Assembly (NCBI GenBank): GCA_000733355.1
Contig: JNVV01000066.1
Span: 29,591-50,386 of the forward strand
From: Falciphora oryzae
Lineage: Eukaryota > Ascomycota > Sordariomycetes > Magnaporthales > Magnaporthaceae
Direction of reading: 5' to 3'
DNA: 20,796 bases
Position 1 is the first letter of the stretch; each line of letters starts with the position of its first letter. A program made the position numbers and the translations under genes. Shown here one piece after another: positions 8,752-18,803 of the stretch. Under the pieces are notes generated by a model, which had not been told where the DNA came from, did no database searches, and was given only the letters and a program-made list of their open reading frames with translations.

Positions 8752-11700
8752 TTAGTCCCTTCGGTTCCGGGCCCTTTGAAAGGCTCGTACTTTCGCAGGG
8801 GCGCTTTGGAGGTGCTTCTCCGGCTCCCAGGTGTTATACTCTGCCAGCCAGTCCTTCCATTTGACCAGGTAGTACTTCTTGCCCTTAATGTGGCCCTCGT
8901 TTCGCACTTTTTCGACTTCCCATTCTTTTTGGTCGTTTTCGTACTTTGGCATAGGTAGCGGCACCTCGTCTCCTTGCTTTCTGGCAGTATACCGTTTGAG
9001 GTACTGCATAGGGAAAACGTCGTGCAAACGGCGGTGGTGCTCGGGAAGTGCTAATCGGTAAGCCTGCTAACCGATGCGTTCGGTGATCCGAAAAGGGCCG
9101 ATCCATCTAAGTGCTAACTTTTTATTTTTTAACCGCAGATTTTTCGTAGATAACTTTACCAAATCTCCAACTGCGAATTGCATAAGGGTGTGGTTCCTGT
9201 TGTAATACTTAGCTGACCGCTTTTATGCTTGCAGTAACGTTTCCTTTAGCTCCTTACGCAGTGCGTGGAGTCGTTCGATGCGGTTTTTCGCTGCGGGTAC
9301 CCTCCCCTTAAGGATATCGTCCGCGATATTAATCCGCATCTCGCAATCCGATCCGTATAGGAAGTAAAAAGGCGAATGCCTTGTGGTAAAATTCCGGCTG
9401 TTGTTATAAGCGTACGCTGCTAGCGGTAACAGTGATGCCCAGGAATTTTCCGAACCGGCGTAGTAATTGCGAAGGTAGTCCTCGATTACACGATTTAGGA
9501 CTTCCGTTTACCCGTCCGTTTGAGGATAGTAGGCGGTCGATATGCGTTTTTTAATGATTTGGTGCTTGCACACCTCCTCCCAAAAGGCACTAGTAATACG
9601 GCTATCCCGGTCGCTAACGATGCTCTTGGAAGTGCCGAACACGCATTCGATACGCTCGAAAAACAGCTTTGCGAATTGCCCAGCGCTTATGTCAGCTCGT
9701 ATAGGTATAAAAACTACGTATTTGGTTAACCGGCATACGACGACGAGAATCGCGTTAAAGATTTGACCGTTCGCCGTCCTGCTTTTAGGTAGGCCGGTTA
9801 CCTAATCCAAAGAAATCTCTTTTATAAGCTGCCCGTCTTTTGGCGGCGGTAAGGGTTCAAACTTGCCGTAAGGCTTATAGCGATAAATCGCCTTTTTTTA
9901 GCACTAAGGGCACGATGCTACGTATGCAGTAATATCCCTTTTAACCCCATCCCACTAAAAAAAGCGCTAAATTAGATTTAAGGTTTTGGCCACGCCCCAA
10001 TAACCAGCTCCCGGGAAATCGTAAAACTATTTTAAAATCTCGGTCTTTAAAGCCTCGTTTGTAGGGACGTAAACCTAGCTTCCCCGGAAAATCAACTCGT
10101 TACCGTCAGCTAGGTGGAAGCACGATACTCCTCGCTACCGAAGCGTCGTTTTAATATCTCGGTACGGTGCGGTATATTTCACGTCAGGTACTAGCAGGCG
10201 GGGCTTTTTAACTTCTGTTAGCCTTTTAAGCAAATTCATGCTCGCCGGATCCCGCTTTTATACGTCCCTAATTTATTTTTTTAGCGGCGTTAGGATCTCC
10301 TTAGGGGAGTCCGCTCGTACGCTGCTTTCGAGCTAATCCAAAGCGGTACGTGCCTCCTGGCGAGTGATAGATTGCACTTGCAGGGCATGGATAACCCTTA
10401 GGGCGTTTAGATCGTCGGCCAACGTAAGTTGTGCCAAACGCACGCTATCCCGCTCGCTTCGCCGGTTAGAAACCAAGTTTCCGGGGGATCGCTCGTTGCG
10501 TGCGCTCTTTGCGCTCACTGGCTGGGGAGGCTTATTGGGCGTTACTCCTTCGGCAGTGTCCTTTGCTGCGTGCGGCTCATGATCCGACACGTCTTGTTTC
10601 CGACTTATTTTATTAAATAACGTCGGCAGAAGCTTCTCGATAAGAGTTTCCTATCCTTCCTCCCGACCGTCCATATAGTCCGGTCGGCGAGACGGAGCAT
10701 CGGCCGGGTTTAAGGACCCTGGCCGGTATTTGATCTCGAAATCGTATGGGGCCAATTGTAATAGCCATCGGGCCTGCCGTTCGTTTAAACGCTCCTACTT
10801 CATAAAAGCCTTTAGGTTTTCATGATCCGAAAACACCTCCGTGGCTTGCGCCCCTTCGAGGTAATGTCGCTAATGGCGAAAACTTCCTACTATTGCGAAA
10901 AGTTCTTTATCGTACGTAGGGTACCGGATTTCGGCTTTTTTAAACTTTTGGGACCAGTAAGCTATAAGGTGCCACTAGCCGTTATATTTTTGTAACATAA
11001 TGCTTATTATGGCAAAGTCGGAAGCATCCGTTTCCATCCGTAAAAGTAAAAGCGGGTCGTAATGCTATAGCACTGGTGCAATAATGAAAGCGTTAATTAG
11101 GTCTTTAAACGCCTACTGCTGGGGTTCCTGCTAATAGTAGCCTATCTGGCCTGGCTTACGTCCGTTTTTCATCCCGTGCAAAAGGTCGTGCAAAGGTTTC
11201 GCTATGCGGGAAAAGCCGTGGATAAACCGTCGGTAAAAGTTGCAAAACCCAACGAAAACTTGGATATCCCTATACGTGCGAGGTGGGTGGTCGATCCATT
11301 CGCGGACGACCTGGACTCGCGCGGGATCCATTTTAAGCCCTTCGGTATTCACGATAAAACCTAGGAACTTAAGTTCTTGCTGGAAAAAGGTGCATTTTTT
11401 CGGGTTGGCATAAAGCTCGAACGCACGAAGTCGATCCAGAACTAACTCTAAGTAATGCTGGTATTCCTCCTCGCTATTAAAGTAGATGAGGATATCGTCC
11501 AGGTAAACGATAACGAAATCGTCCACTAAGCCTCGTAGGGCCCGGTTAATGTAAGTTTGGAACGATGCTAGGGCATTGGTAAGCCCGAAAAGTAGCACAA
11601 GGTACTCGTAATGCCCGTACTTGGTGCGGAACGCGGTTTTCCACTCATCACCCTTTTTAATGCGAAGTCGATAATAGGCATTAACGAGGTCGATTTTAGA

Positions 11701-12687
11701 AAAGCATTTGGCACCGTTTAACCGGTCGAGCATTTCCCCAATAAGCGGAAGTAGTGCTTTATTTTTAATGGTGATATCGTTTAGCCCTCGGTAATTGACG
11801 CATAAACGTAGCGTGCCGTCCTTTTTCGGAACGAAAATGACAGGGGCTCCTGCCGGTAACTGTGATTCCCGAATAATGCTTTGTGCGAGGGCATCGGCGA
11901 AATACTCTCGAAGGGCTGCGGACTCGGCTGGGGATAAGTGATAAATCTGCTTCTACGGGAGCTCCTTGCCCGGGATTAAATCGATGGCATGGTCGCTATA
12001 GCCATGCTTCGGAAGCATTTTTCCTTTGCGGACGTCGAATACGTTGGAGTGGCTCGTTCGGAGGCTTATAGGGACGTTTCCTAAATCCGGCGGTTCGTTC
12101 GGAAGGTCCTCGAACGGGTCGTCCTTTTCCGTGCTAATGGAAAGGTTAAAGCGGATAAAGCAAACAAACATACGATCCTTAACTTGGAAGCTCTTTCGGA
12201 AGTAATGCGCGGACAGTTGATAAATGCGCGGGCGTTAGTTAAAACGCTAGGTGCTTTCGGCCAGGTGAAAGTCCATAGCCAATTCCTTCATTAATGGCAT
12301 GCCCATAAGGATAGGGGCGTCTGCCAGGCTTCGTTCGATAGCTAGGAACGGCCGGATAACTTCCACCGCAATGCCGTACTAATTATAAAGGCTTAATCGT
12401 AGGTGATAAACACCGTAGGTTTTCACACCTTAATTGCCTGCGGCGGCTAGGGTAAGGGACTAGTGGTCGTACTTAAAACGGTTGCACGGCTGGTATCTTA
12501 GGGATTTGCAAAAGGTAATGGAAACTGTATTCACTTCGGCGTGCGTGTTTAGGCCGACCTCGACCTCGACTTTTGGACCGCCGTTGGGAACGCTAACGAT
12601 CCCTTTGGTGACGAGCGCAGGGGCTGTGCGAATCTGGTCGTCACGGAACGCCGGTGCGGGGATAACCGGGTTCCCCTTTAGTTTTTC
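8752..12687 (-). pseudogene. Gypsy pol (protease, RT, RNase H, integrase, chromodomain), broken
   Basis: About 1312 codons, all in one frame despite many TAA/TAG codons. Order: a degenerate protease site near 12560-12530 (NTHAEVN, where D-S/T-G-A is expected). Reverse transcriptase about 11900-11130 with PVIFVPKKDG, FSKIDLVNAY and the catalytic YLDD at 11505-11494. RNase H about 11080-10800 (ETDASDFAI, YDKELFAI, FSDHENLK). Integrase about 10060-9100, whose zinc-binding histidines read as Tyr while CPSC remains, with the catalytic-core VSDRDSRITS motif near 9620 and a GPF motif (WIGPFRITERIG, 9107-9072). A chromodomain (EVEKVRNEG...YYLVKWKDW...NTWEPEKHL) fills about 8930-8800. The longest clean stretch is 11131-11733. 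The frame is -1 relative to gag. H-to-Y and W/Q-to-stop changes fit C:G to T:A mutation. Confidence 0.93.
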
Positions 12688-14072
12688 TAGCGCTTATCGC
12701 TCGGCTCCTCTCCGTCCTCCTCCTTCCTACGCTTTAAGGAGTTGATTTTGGCCTTTCCGTCCGGAAGGGGCTCGCCATTTTTAGGAGGCTTGGTAGCGGA
12801 AAAGGGGCTTTTGCAATCCTTCGCCATATGGTTAGGCTTGCCGCACTTCATGCATGCGTTTTCATCCTAGCGCCGTTGGCGTTCGGTGGGTAAAAGCGTC
12901 GTGCGTCCGTTGCTTTTGGGGCGTTGGTTGCGCCCTTCCTGTCTGCTTCGGGGTTTGTGTTTCCCGTCTTTGTTCGACTCCTTCTGGTCCTTTTTATGGG
13001 AGGGCCTCTGGGAGTTCTTCTTCTCCTCGTACGGGGCGCGGGCGCCCGTACCTAAGGTATCCCAAATAACCTAGGCTATGGCGACGAGGTCCTCCAAAGT
13101 CTCTGCCTTGTAGTGCATCCCACGGGTGACTTGGACCTTTAAAACAGGGACTAAACGAACCACGTAGCCGTTGATATCCGCTACCTGCCCTGCGTCGCCG
13201 CACATACGTCGGTATCGCGCTGCGAAAACGCTAGGGTCTTCGTTGTTTTTTTGCATAAGTTGTTGCAAATCGTTGGTGGCCCTAAAGAGTGAGGAGTTTT
13301 TTCGCAATGTGGTGCTGCGGAACCACCGCATAAATTTACGCCAATGTAGGCCTAAAATGGGGTTGGCTTTGCGCGAGCCGTTGTAGGCGGAGTTAAGGTC
13401 GCTGTCGAAAGTTCCGACGGCGGTTGCAATGCGTGATTTGGCCGTAGTAAAGCCGTTAAGGTTGGCTTCGAACAGTAGGTCGAGTTTGCTTTCCCAGTGG
13501 TCGAAGTCCTGTATTAAGCTTGGAAGCTTTAGTTCGGGCATTTTCCATAGGATTTTGTGGCTGCCTTTATCCTTATCGTACGAAGGAAAGGTGTCGTCTT
13601 CCTCGTCGGTTTCCCTTGCTGGTGAGTGGTGTGATGGTGCCCCAGATGTCGATTGGCTGCCGGGCTTGCCTGACGGGCGGTTGACCTCCTGGCTATGCTG
13701 TTAAGGGGCCGAAATTCGAGTACGTTGCTGGGGCTGAAGGTGATCCGGATCGTCCGAATCGTTTGGGAGGCTAAGGGCTTCGCGAACTGCCTTTCGTTCC
13801 ATTAGGGCTTTTTGGAATTGTGATAGGAGCTTGGTAGGGACGTAATCGCGCGAGATATAGTAGGCAAGCTGTGAGCGGGTGTAGGAAGCAACGCTGTGGA
13901 TGCTGAACTCGGGGTAACCGCGAGGGTTATCGGGAGTAGGTTGCTCGCGTCCTGGGGGCAGGGTGGACGTTCCTATCCCTGGACCCTCGTTCTGGCCTGG
14001 ATCCTCGTTTTGGCTTGAATCCTCGTTCTGGCCTGGGTTGTCGATTTTAACGAACTTTTTAAGGTCGAACAT
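12678..14072 (-). pseudogene. Gypsy gag, broken
   Basis: The structural protein that would form the particle. The frame is ATG 14072 to TAA 12680-12678, 465 codons. The N-terminal part holds tandem GQNED-type repeats (about 14040-13980). The central capsid-like part (open from 13541 to 13071) has FDHWESKLDLLFEA and an ATNDLQQLMQ...PSVFAARYRRM helix region like retrotransposon gag. The C-terminal zinc knuckle CMKCGKPNHMAKDC (CX2CX4HX4C) begins at 12854. Internal stops lie at 13700, 13070, 12869 and 12689, each explicable as CAA/CAG changed by a C to T transition. Pol follows in the -1 frame with a slippery-looking heptamer at the very end of gag. Confidence 0.88.
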
Positions 14073-14104
14073 CGTGGCTGATAAGTGCTAAAGGTCTAAG
14101 CAGG

Positions 14105-14118
14105 AGAAGCAATCGAGT
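14105..14118 (-). promoter_or_regulatory. Primer-binding site region, possible self-priming type
   Basis: Directly after the 5' LTR the - strand reads ACTCGATTGCTTCT. It does not start with TGG, as a site for a tRNA 3' end would. Its GATTGCTT (14114-14107) is complementary to AAGCAATC in the LTR at 14247-14240, near the expected mRNA start. This resembles Tf1/sushi-type self-priming (inference). Confidence 0.4.
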
Positions 14119-14622
14119 TGTAACAAATTGTGGCCCCCTAAAGGAAAGGGTCACGCCTATAGGGAAAGGGGATCTCAGAGGTTCAGCGATTTATTAGTGC
14201 GAGGCTCGACAAGTATATAATGATAAGAAATAGAAAAATGATTGCTTGCCCTCCAAACCCCTTTTACAGGAGGTCTTTCGGGCCCTTTTTATACACAGTC
14301 CTTCGGCTGCCGTCGGCCTGCCGTCGGCATGCCTTCTTCCCCGCGGCGCCCGTACGGGTCTGGATATGCTCCGTCCCGAATCAACGCTTCGGGGTTTAGA
14401 TGTGTCATGTAAGGATCCCTTTGTACCAGCGTGTTACAACCCCTTGGATCTGACTCTCCTAAAACAGCACGTCGCATGCGCTACCCTATTAGCTGGCGGA
14501 TATCGTGCTTGCGGTCGCGTTGGGTTAGCGGGTGCTAATCGCCAAAGCCGTTGGCGGGCGAAGGCGTGAGCGTGGCTGGCTGATATCGCGCCCGCGGGCG
14601 CGTTGGGTCGGCGGGTGTTACA
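14119..14622 (-). repeat. 5' LTR of the gypsy element
   Basis: 504 bp, TG...CA ends, paired with 8021-8524. By eye about 26 positions differ between the two LTRs and every one is a transition. It would carry promoter, transcript start and polyadenylation signal. Confidence 0.95.
14284..14293 (-). promoter_or_regulatory. TATA box of the 5' LTR
   Basis: TATAAAAAGG on the - strand. The 3' LTR equivalent reads TATATAAAAAGG, one transition different upstream. It predicts transcript start about 25-35 bases further along the - strand, near 14265-14255. Confidence 0.5.
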
Positions 14623-14627
14623 TATAA

Positions 14628-15890
14628 GCAAAAAAAATAAAAATGACGTTTAACGCGGCTAAAACCGAGCTACTCCATTTTATTAAAACCCTAAACCGGA
14701 CCCGGGTCCGCACCGGAAACATATAGGTGCAACCAACGCTATCGGCGAGATTCCTAGGAGTTTGGCTAGACCATAAGCTAAATTTTAACGCTTATACCAA
14801 ATAGGCAAAGGGCAAATAAGAAAAATAGTAGCTTGCGGTAATAAAACTCGCGGCGGTAACGTAAGGAAGCAGCTTTGCACGCGCGAGGTAGTTGTACGCG
14901 GTCGTGTGCCGCAATGCATTAGCTTATAAAGCGATAGCTTACCACCTACTAACGGAACCCCGAAATCGGCCCCGGGGCGCAGTTAAAAAAATAGCGAAAA
15001 AATAAAGAGCATATTTTAAAATGGTGGCTGGAGCTTATAAAGTAACCTCGTTAGCACATTTCGAAATAAAAACCTACGTACCGCCTTTAGATTTATATTT
15101 AAACGAAAAAGTTATAAATACGGAAAATAAATAGGAAGAAACCGGGATAACGTAGCGCATTAACGAAATGATAGCGAAAGTAGCAGACCGTTTTTAGAAA
15201 TTCGGTTACAAAAAACGAAAAAGAAGGCCCTACCCCTAAAGCGGATAAGCGAAAAGAGAGTGGGCAATACGATGGGACCGGCCCGAAATAGCGCTAAAAC
15301 CGAGACGAGCACCCGCCCCTTACGGAAAGGATTGGAAATCCAAATATAAACACGTAAAGCGCTGGAACCTTAACGTAACAATGGAATGGAAGTTAAAAAT
15401 AGCTAATACGATAGCAATAGCGAAAAAAGCGAACCGGTATAAAACCGCGTACCTAGCGGACAACCCCCTATTTACGGAAGAGATGGTTAAATACTACGAA
15501 AGGATGCTAAAAGCATACAGCTCGGTAGCAATCCAAATTAAAACGGAAAAATTAGGGCTAAATTCGTTCTTATTTAACAAAGGCGTACCCGACGCGGCGA
15601 CGCCATTGTGCGAATGTGGCAGCGGATAAAGGGAAATAGCGTAATACGTATTAACCTAATGCGCCCGATGGGATAAATAGCGGGAAAGTACCGGGTTAAC
15701 GCAAGTAGATAGCCGGAAAGCGTACTTTAAATTGTGGGAAATAAAAGGCACACCGTTTAAGGAAATGGCACGTATAATATTTCGCATAGGAAGATTATTA
15801 AATTTTAAAGCGGCTAAAAAGGCAAAAAAAAAACGCATAAGGAAAAAAGAGGAAAAGCAACGCTACCGAGCCGAAAACGAACCGAATTAA
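14628..15890 (+). pseudogene. LINE ORF2, 3' part, broken
   Basis: Continuation of the ORF2 split at 8020. The insert plus duplication is 6607 bp, so the frame moves by one base, and the expected phase does give MTFNAAKTELLHF (after 14640), the segment that follows the catalytic box in Tad-like reverse transcriptases, then FLGVWLDHKLNF. Further on are a thumb/connection region, an open stretch 15381-15629, and a C-terminal cysteine motif CECGSG...(spacer)...CARWDK (about 15609-15675). A basic tail (KKAKKKRIRKKEEKQR) precedes TAA 15888. Stops are TAA/TAG only. Together with 5891-8020 the gene would be about 1131 codons. Confidence 0.8.
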
Positions 15891-16704
15891 AAAAGATTAT
15901 AAAAAAGCAAACGAAAGCATTATACCCGAAAAGCGAAAAAGAAAAGAAAACTACGCAGATACCGACGCTACGCAACCGAGTCGCTATAGGGGGAAAACCG
16001 AAGAAATTATTAAGGGGGGTTGGCAGGAGGACGACGACGGAGGCTATTATCGTTTATATTCCGCTTTATTTTATTAAAAACGTCCTCCCGGCATTCCGAT
16101 AATATTTTATTAAAAACGTCCTCGGTAACGTTTTGCCGAAAGGAAACCTGAAAAATACCGTGGAGTTAGCGGATTGGAAGCGGATAGCAAAAGCGAAAAG
16201 ACAAACACCTACCCGTATTTTGGCCCGTTTAAGAGCTAGCTTTTCCATCCGAGTGCGATTTTCCGTGCTCCATTTAGCAACAATCCTTTCGGCCTAGCCC
16301 GATATAGCTTGGCCCGGGGGCACTATGTTACCGGAAGGGGAGCGGACCATACCCGAACCATTAGAGGCAGCTATAGCAGCGAAAGCATTTCCAAAACTGG
16401 CAAGGAACGAGCGGCTAAACCCGGCGCCGGAAGGAATACCGGACCGCTTAAGGATGTTTTTCGAAATACGGCAATACCCGGCGATCGCATGCTTTAAACC
16501 GGTGTGGCGAGTTTGGAAGGAAAAGAAATGTTAGGATAGGATAGATAGCGGCCCGGAATAAAGGCGGTATATATTTTGGTAGCAGCATGGATATCCGCAA
16601 ACGCAGTATCGCGGTTCGCACTGGTTTTAGGCAGGGATTGCATATAGCGATGGTGGGTACGAAGAATAGCGGTAACCTGGTTTTTAAAACTAGTGGGAGG
16701 CTAC
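15891..16704. other. LINE 3' end and unassigned decayed sequence
   Basis: The LINE end is not clear; it probably lies near 16020-16100. A 19-bp word ttttattaaaaacgtcctc occurs twice, 36 bp apart (16069-16087 and 16105-16123). From 16100 to 16531 the + frame has only one stop (TAG near 16297) and holds the open piece MLPEGERTIPEPLEAAIAAK...WRVWKEKKC (16325-16531). The - strand is similarly open over the same interval, so coding direction cannot be decided and no family was recognised. Confidence 0.4.
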
Positions 16705-16981
16705 TGTAAGGAGGCACGTCGCGATAGAGAGGGTCGCCACAGAGGAGGGTCTCAGCCTCCCTGGTGGGGCTGCGCCCTGTGGAGGCCTGAGACACCCAGG
16801 CACGTGACGGGGCCCAAGGGGCCATGCTACTTAGGCGGCTTGGTTGAGGCAATCCGACGATTGCTACAACCAAGCTGAAGTTGTCGTATCTACCCTATAG
16901 CAATATAGGACTTCTACCCCCTGATTACCGTCTAGCATTATCGTGATCACCTCGTACAGGCCTTCGGCTTACCCCGTGACA
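16705..16981. mobile_element. Solo LTR (277 bp)
   Basis: Starts TGTAAGG and ends CCCCGTGACA (TG...CA), flanked by a perfect 5-bp duplication gctac (16700-16704 and 16982-16986). It is GC-richer than its surroundings and strongly structured: an imperfect stem tctcagcctcc/ggaggcctgaga around 16759-16792 and a clean hairpin at 16838-16875. It is not visibly related to the 504-bp LTRs or to the LTR at 2153, so it represents another LTR family. Confidence 0.8.
16838..16875. repeat. Strong hairpin inside the solo LTR
   Basis: GCTTGGTTG pairs with CAACCAAGC (9 bp), then an inner GCAATC/GATTGC stem around a four-base loop. It may have a role in the LTR RNA or be incidental. Confidence 0.6.
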
Positions 16982-16986
16982 GCTAC

Positions 16987-18150
16987 CGCGACGGGAACGA
17001 GACGTTAGCGACGAAATCGCGAGCGGATATTAAAAGGGAGCGACTAATTTAAACGTAAGTACCACGCGATTGAGTGCAGCCCATATAGGTGAAGCCTTTG
17101 GTAGCTGGAATTACCATATCAGCAAAACCGGAAACGGAGCGGAAAAAAGCAGGATAAGGAGCGTTATATATAAGCTTTGTAGTAGCATTAGCGTATAGCA
17201 CCGGCACCGTTGATGCCGTTAGCGAAACGCTGAAGATAGCCAACGTACATTTTATACGAGGGATTGGGAAATTAGAGAGGCGGAATAGGAAAAATAGCGG
17301 GGCGGCAAACATACACCATATCGTTGTAAGAGACGCAGTTATCGGGGACCTTAACCGCCGGCAAGTACTTTAATTAATTGTATAGGCGGTAGGGCTGGGA
17401 GGAAAAGAGGAAGTTAGTAACAAGATAGGGAGAGGAACGGAGCAGAGCCGCACCCACAGCTTTAACACGAGGGTCCTAAACGCCGTCGCCCGAGCCGCCG
17501 TCGCTTGAGCCGCTGCCGTCGTTTTCGTCCGCAGACGGAGGGCGATTGCGAGGACGACTGCTACCGCTACCACCACCACTACCATTGCTATTAGCTGCAG
17601 CGGCGGGAACGGCGCGGCCACCGCCCGTGGCTCCGCTGCCGGGATTGCTACCGCGACCGCTACCACTACCACCGCGGGGAGATTTGGGAGCTTTATTTTT
17701 GGGAGCTATGTTGCAGGAGAATAGGAAACGGAGGGGAAACGAGGCGCAAGCGAGCAGGAACTTAGATGTAGGTAGGAGAAGAGGAAGCGCGGGTAGAAGG
17801 GTAGGACCGGAAGCGGTGGTGAAAAAAGAGCGAAAGGGAGAGAGGAAGGAAGGAAAGAGGGCTTTTTGTAGCTGGGAGAAGGAAGGCCGGTGGAGACCCG
17901 GATCCGGAGGGAAACAAAGGGAAGTTACTATTAGAAACCATAACGCACGACAACGCAGCAACAAAAAAAAGTTACCCAAATGACGCGATCTAAAAAGAGG
18001 GAGGCAACCAATAGAAAGATTAGATGCAAGCTACAAAGGCGGACCCGAACCGTACGCGGAGCCACGGCCCCGGAAGCGGGCATTTATTAAAAGCTGAATT
18101 ACCTAAAGTTACGAAGCAAAACGCTAGACCCGGAGGGCCCGCCCGCGGCT
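16987..18150. other. Unassigned region with weak minus-strand reading frames
   Basis: No element ends or known family were recognised. The - strand holds two modest open frames. 17979-17476 (167 codons) has a hydrophobic N-terminus then a Gly/Ser/Pro-rich low-complexity tail. 17312-17049 (87 codons, MFAAPLFFLF...) begins like a signal peptide and ends GFTYMGCTQSRGTYV, faintly like the start of a WSC-type domain. The + strand is also open over 17546-17983, as expected for skewed low-complexity DNA. Real gene, gene relic or chance cannot be separated here. Confidence 0.25.
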
Positions 18151-18396
18151 GGGACCCGGAGTAGAGCCGGGCTAACTTACGCGAAGAAGCTATATTAGGG
18201 CGCTATAATACGAGTACTAATACAAACATTCCGCTACGAGGGCGAGACCCGATACCAAAGCGTTGCCCCGGTTGGGACCCGGAGCGGAGCCGGGCTAATT
18301 TACGCGGAAAAGCTACACTAGGACGCTATAATACGAGTACCAACACAGCCGTTTCGCCACGAGGGCGAGACCCGGTACCGAGACGCTGCCCCGGCG
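18151..18396. repeat. Two tandem 123-bp repeats
   Basis: Unit 1 is 18151-18273 and unit 2 is 18274-18396, each opening gggacccggag and closing with a gcc/gcccc-rich end. They share cgctataatacgagta and cgagggcgagaccc. Differences are almost all transitions (one likely transversion), again fitting RIP. 123 is divisible by three, but no open frame runs through both units. Confidence 0.8.
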
Positions 18397-18803
18397 CAAC
18401 ACACCTTTATTCCCTTACGTACTTTCCTTTTGTTCCACTGATTACAAGGACGCTTCCACGACGGAACCTTTACGAGCAGTCGCATGAAGACAAGCAGACG
18501 GTACCACTGTTTAACATAGCAGGACCGTATACGAAGAGCAGACATGGTTTTTACTCCCAGGCTCCGGAGCGGGGGCGACACGCACCCGAGCACCCGAGGA
18601 CGAGTTCAAGGGTTTTTACATGTAAATACTACATACTAGAGGCACCGAGGTCTTATATAGACATAACGGTAGTATGAATATATATAAAATATAAATTAGC
18701 TTATTTCATTTTCCGAATCGCTATTTTCACTAAAAAATTCTTTATTTTGTTAGTATTTTTTTTTGCAAAACCGACAAATCAGCTATATTCCAGCTTTTTA
18801 ATA
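18397..18803. other. Non-coding spacer becoming AT-rich
   Basis: 18397-18620 is mixed sequence with a 91-codon - strand open frame (18593-18318) that extends into the tandem repeat and shows no family features. 18640-18800 is AT-rich (tatataaaatataaatt near 18680). No element boundaries were found. Confidence 0.35.

Larger units (their letters stand above)
8021..14622 (-). mobile_element. Complete Ty3/gypsy chromovirus, 6602 bp
   Basis: Two LTRs of identical length (504 bp), a 5-bp target duplication tataa (8016-8020 and 14623-14627), and between them, on the - strand, gag, protease, reverse transcriptase, RNase H, integrase and a C-terminal chromodomain. Pol order RT-RNaseH-integrase and the chromodomain place it in the chromoviruses. 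Chromodomains in this group target integration to histone-marked chromatin (established), which fits its location in a repeat island. All frames carry transition-type stops, so the copy is inactive, but no frameshifting indel was found across pol. Confidence 0.95.

Noticed and set aside
16069..16123. The 19-bp direct repeat as a LINE target duplication
   Set aside because: The copies are only 36 bp apart, so they do not bracket the LINE.
16448..16873. 141-codon - strand frame
   Set aside because: It runs across the boundary of the solo LTR at 16705, so it cannot be an ancestral gene as it stands.
16882..16981. A separate LTR starting at tgtcgtatc (16882)
   Set aside because: Its flanks do not match; the larger 16705-16981 interval has a perfect gctac duplication.
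18619..18700. Possible LTR start (tgtaaatactacata...) with a TATA-like tract
   Set aside because: No TG...CA partner end or target duplication could be found.
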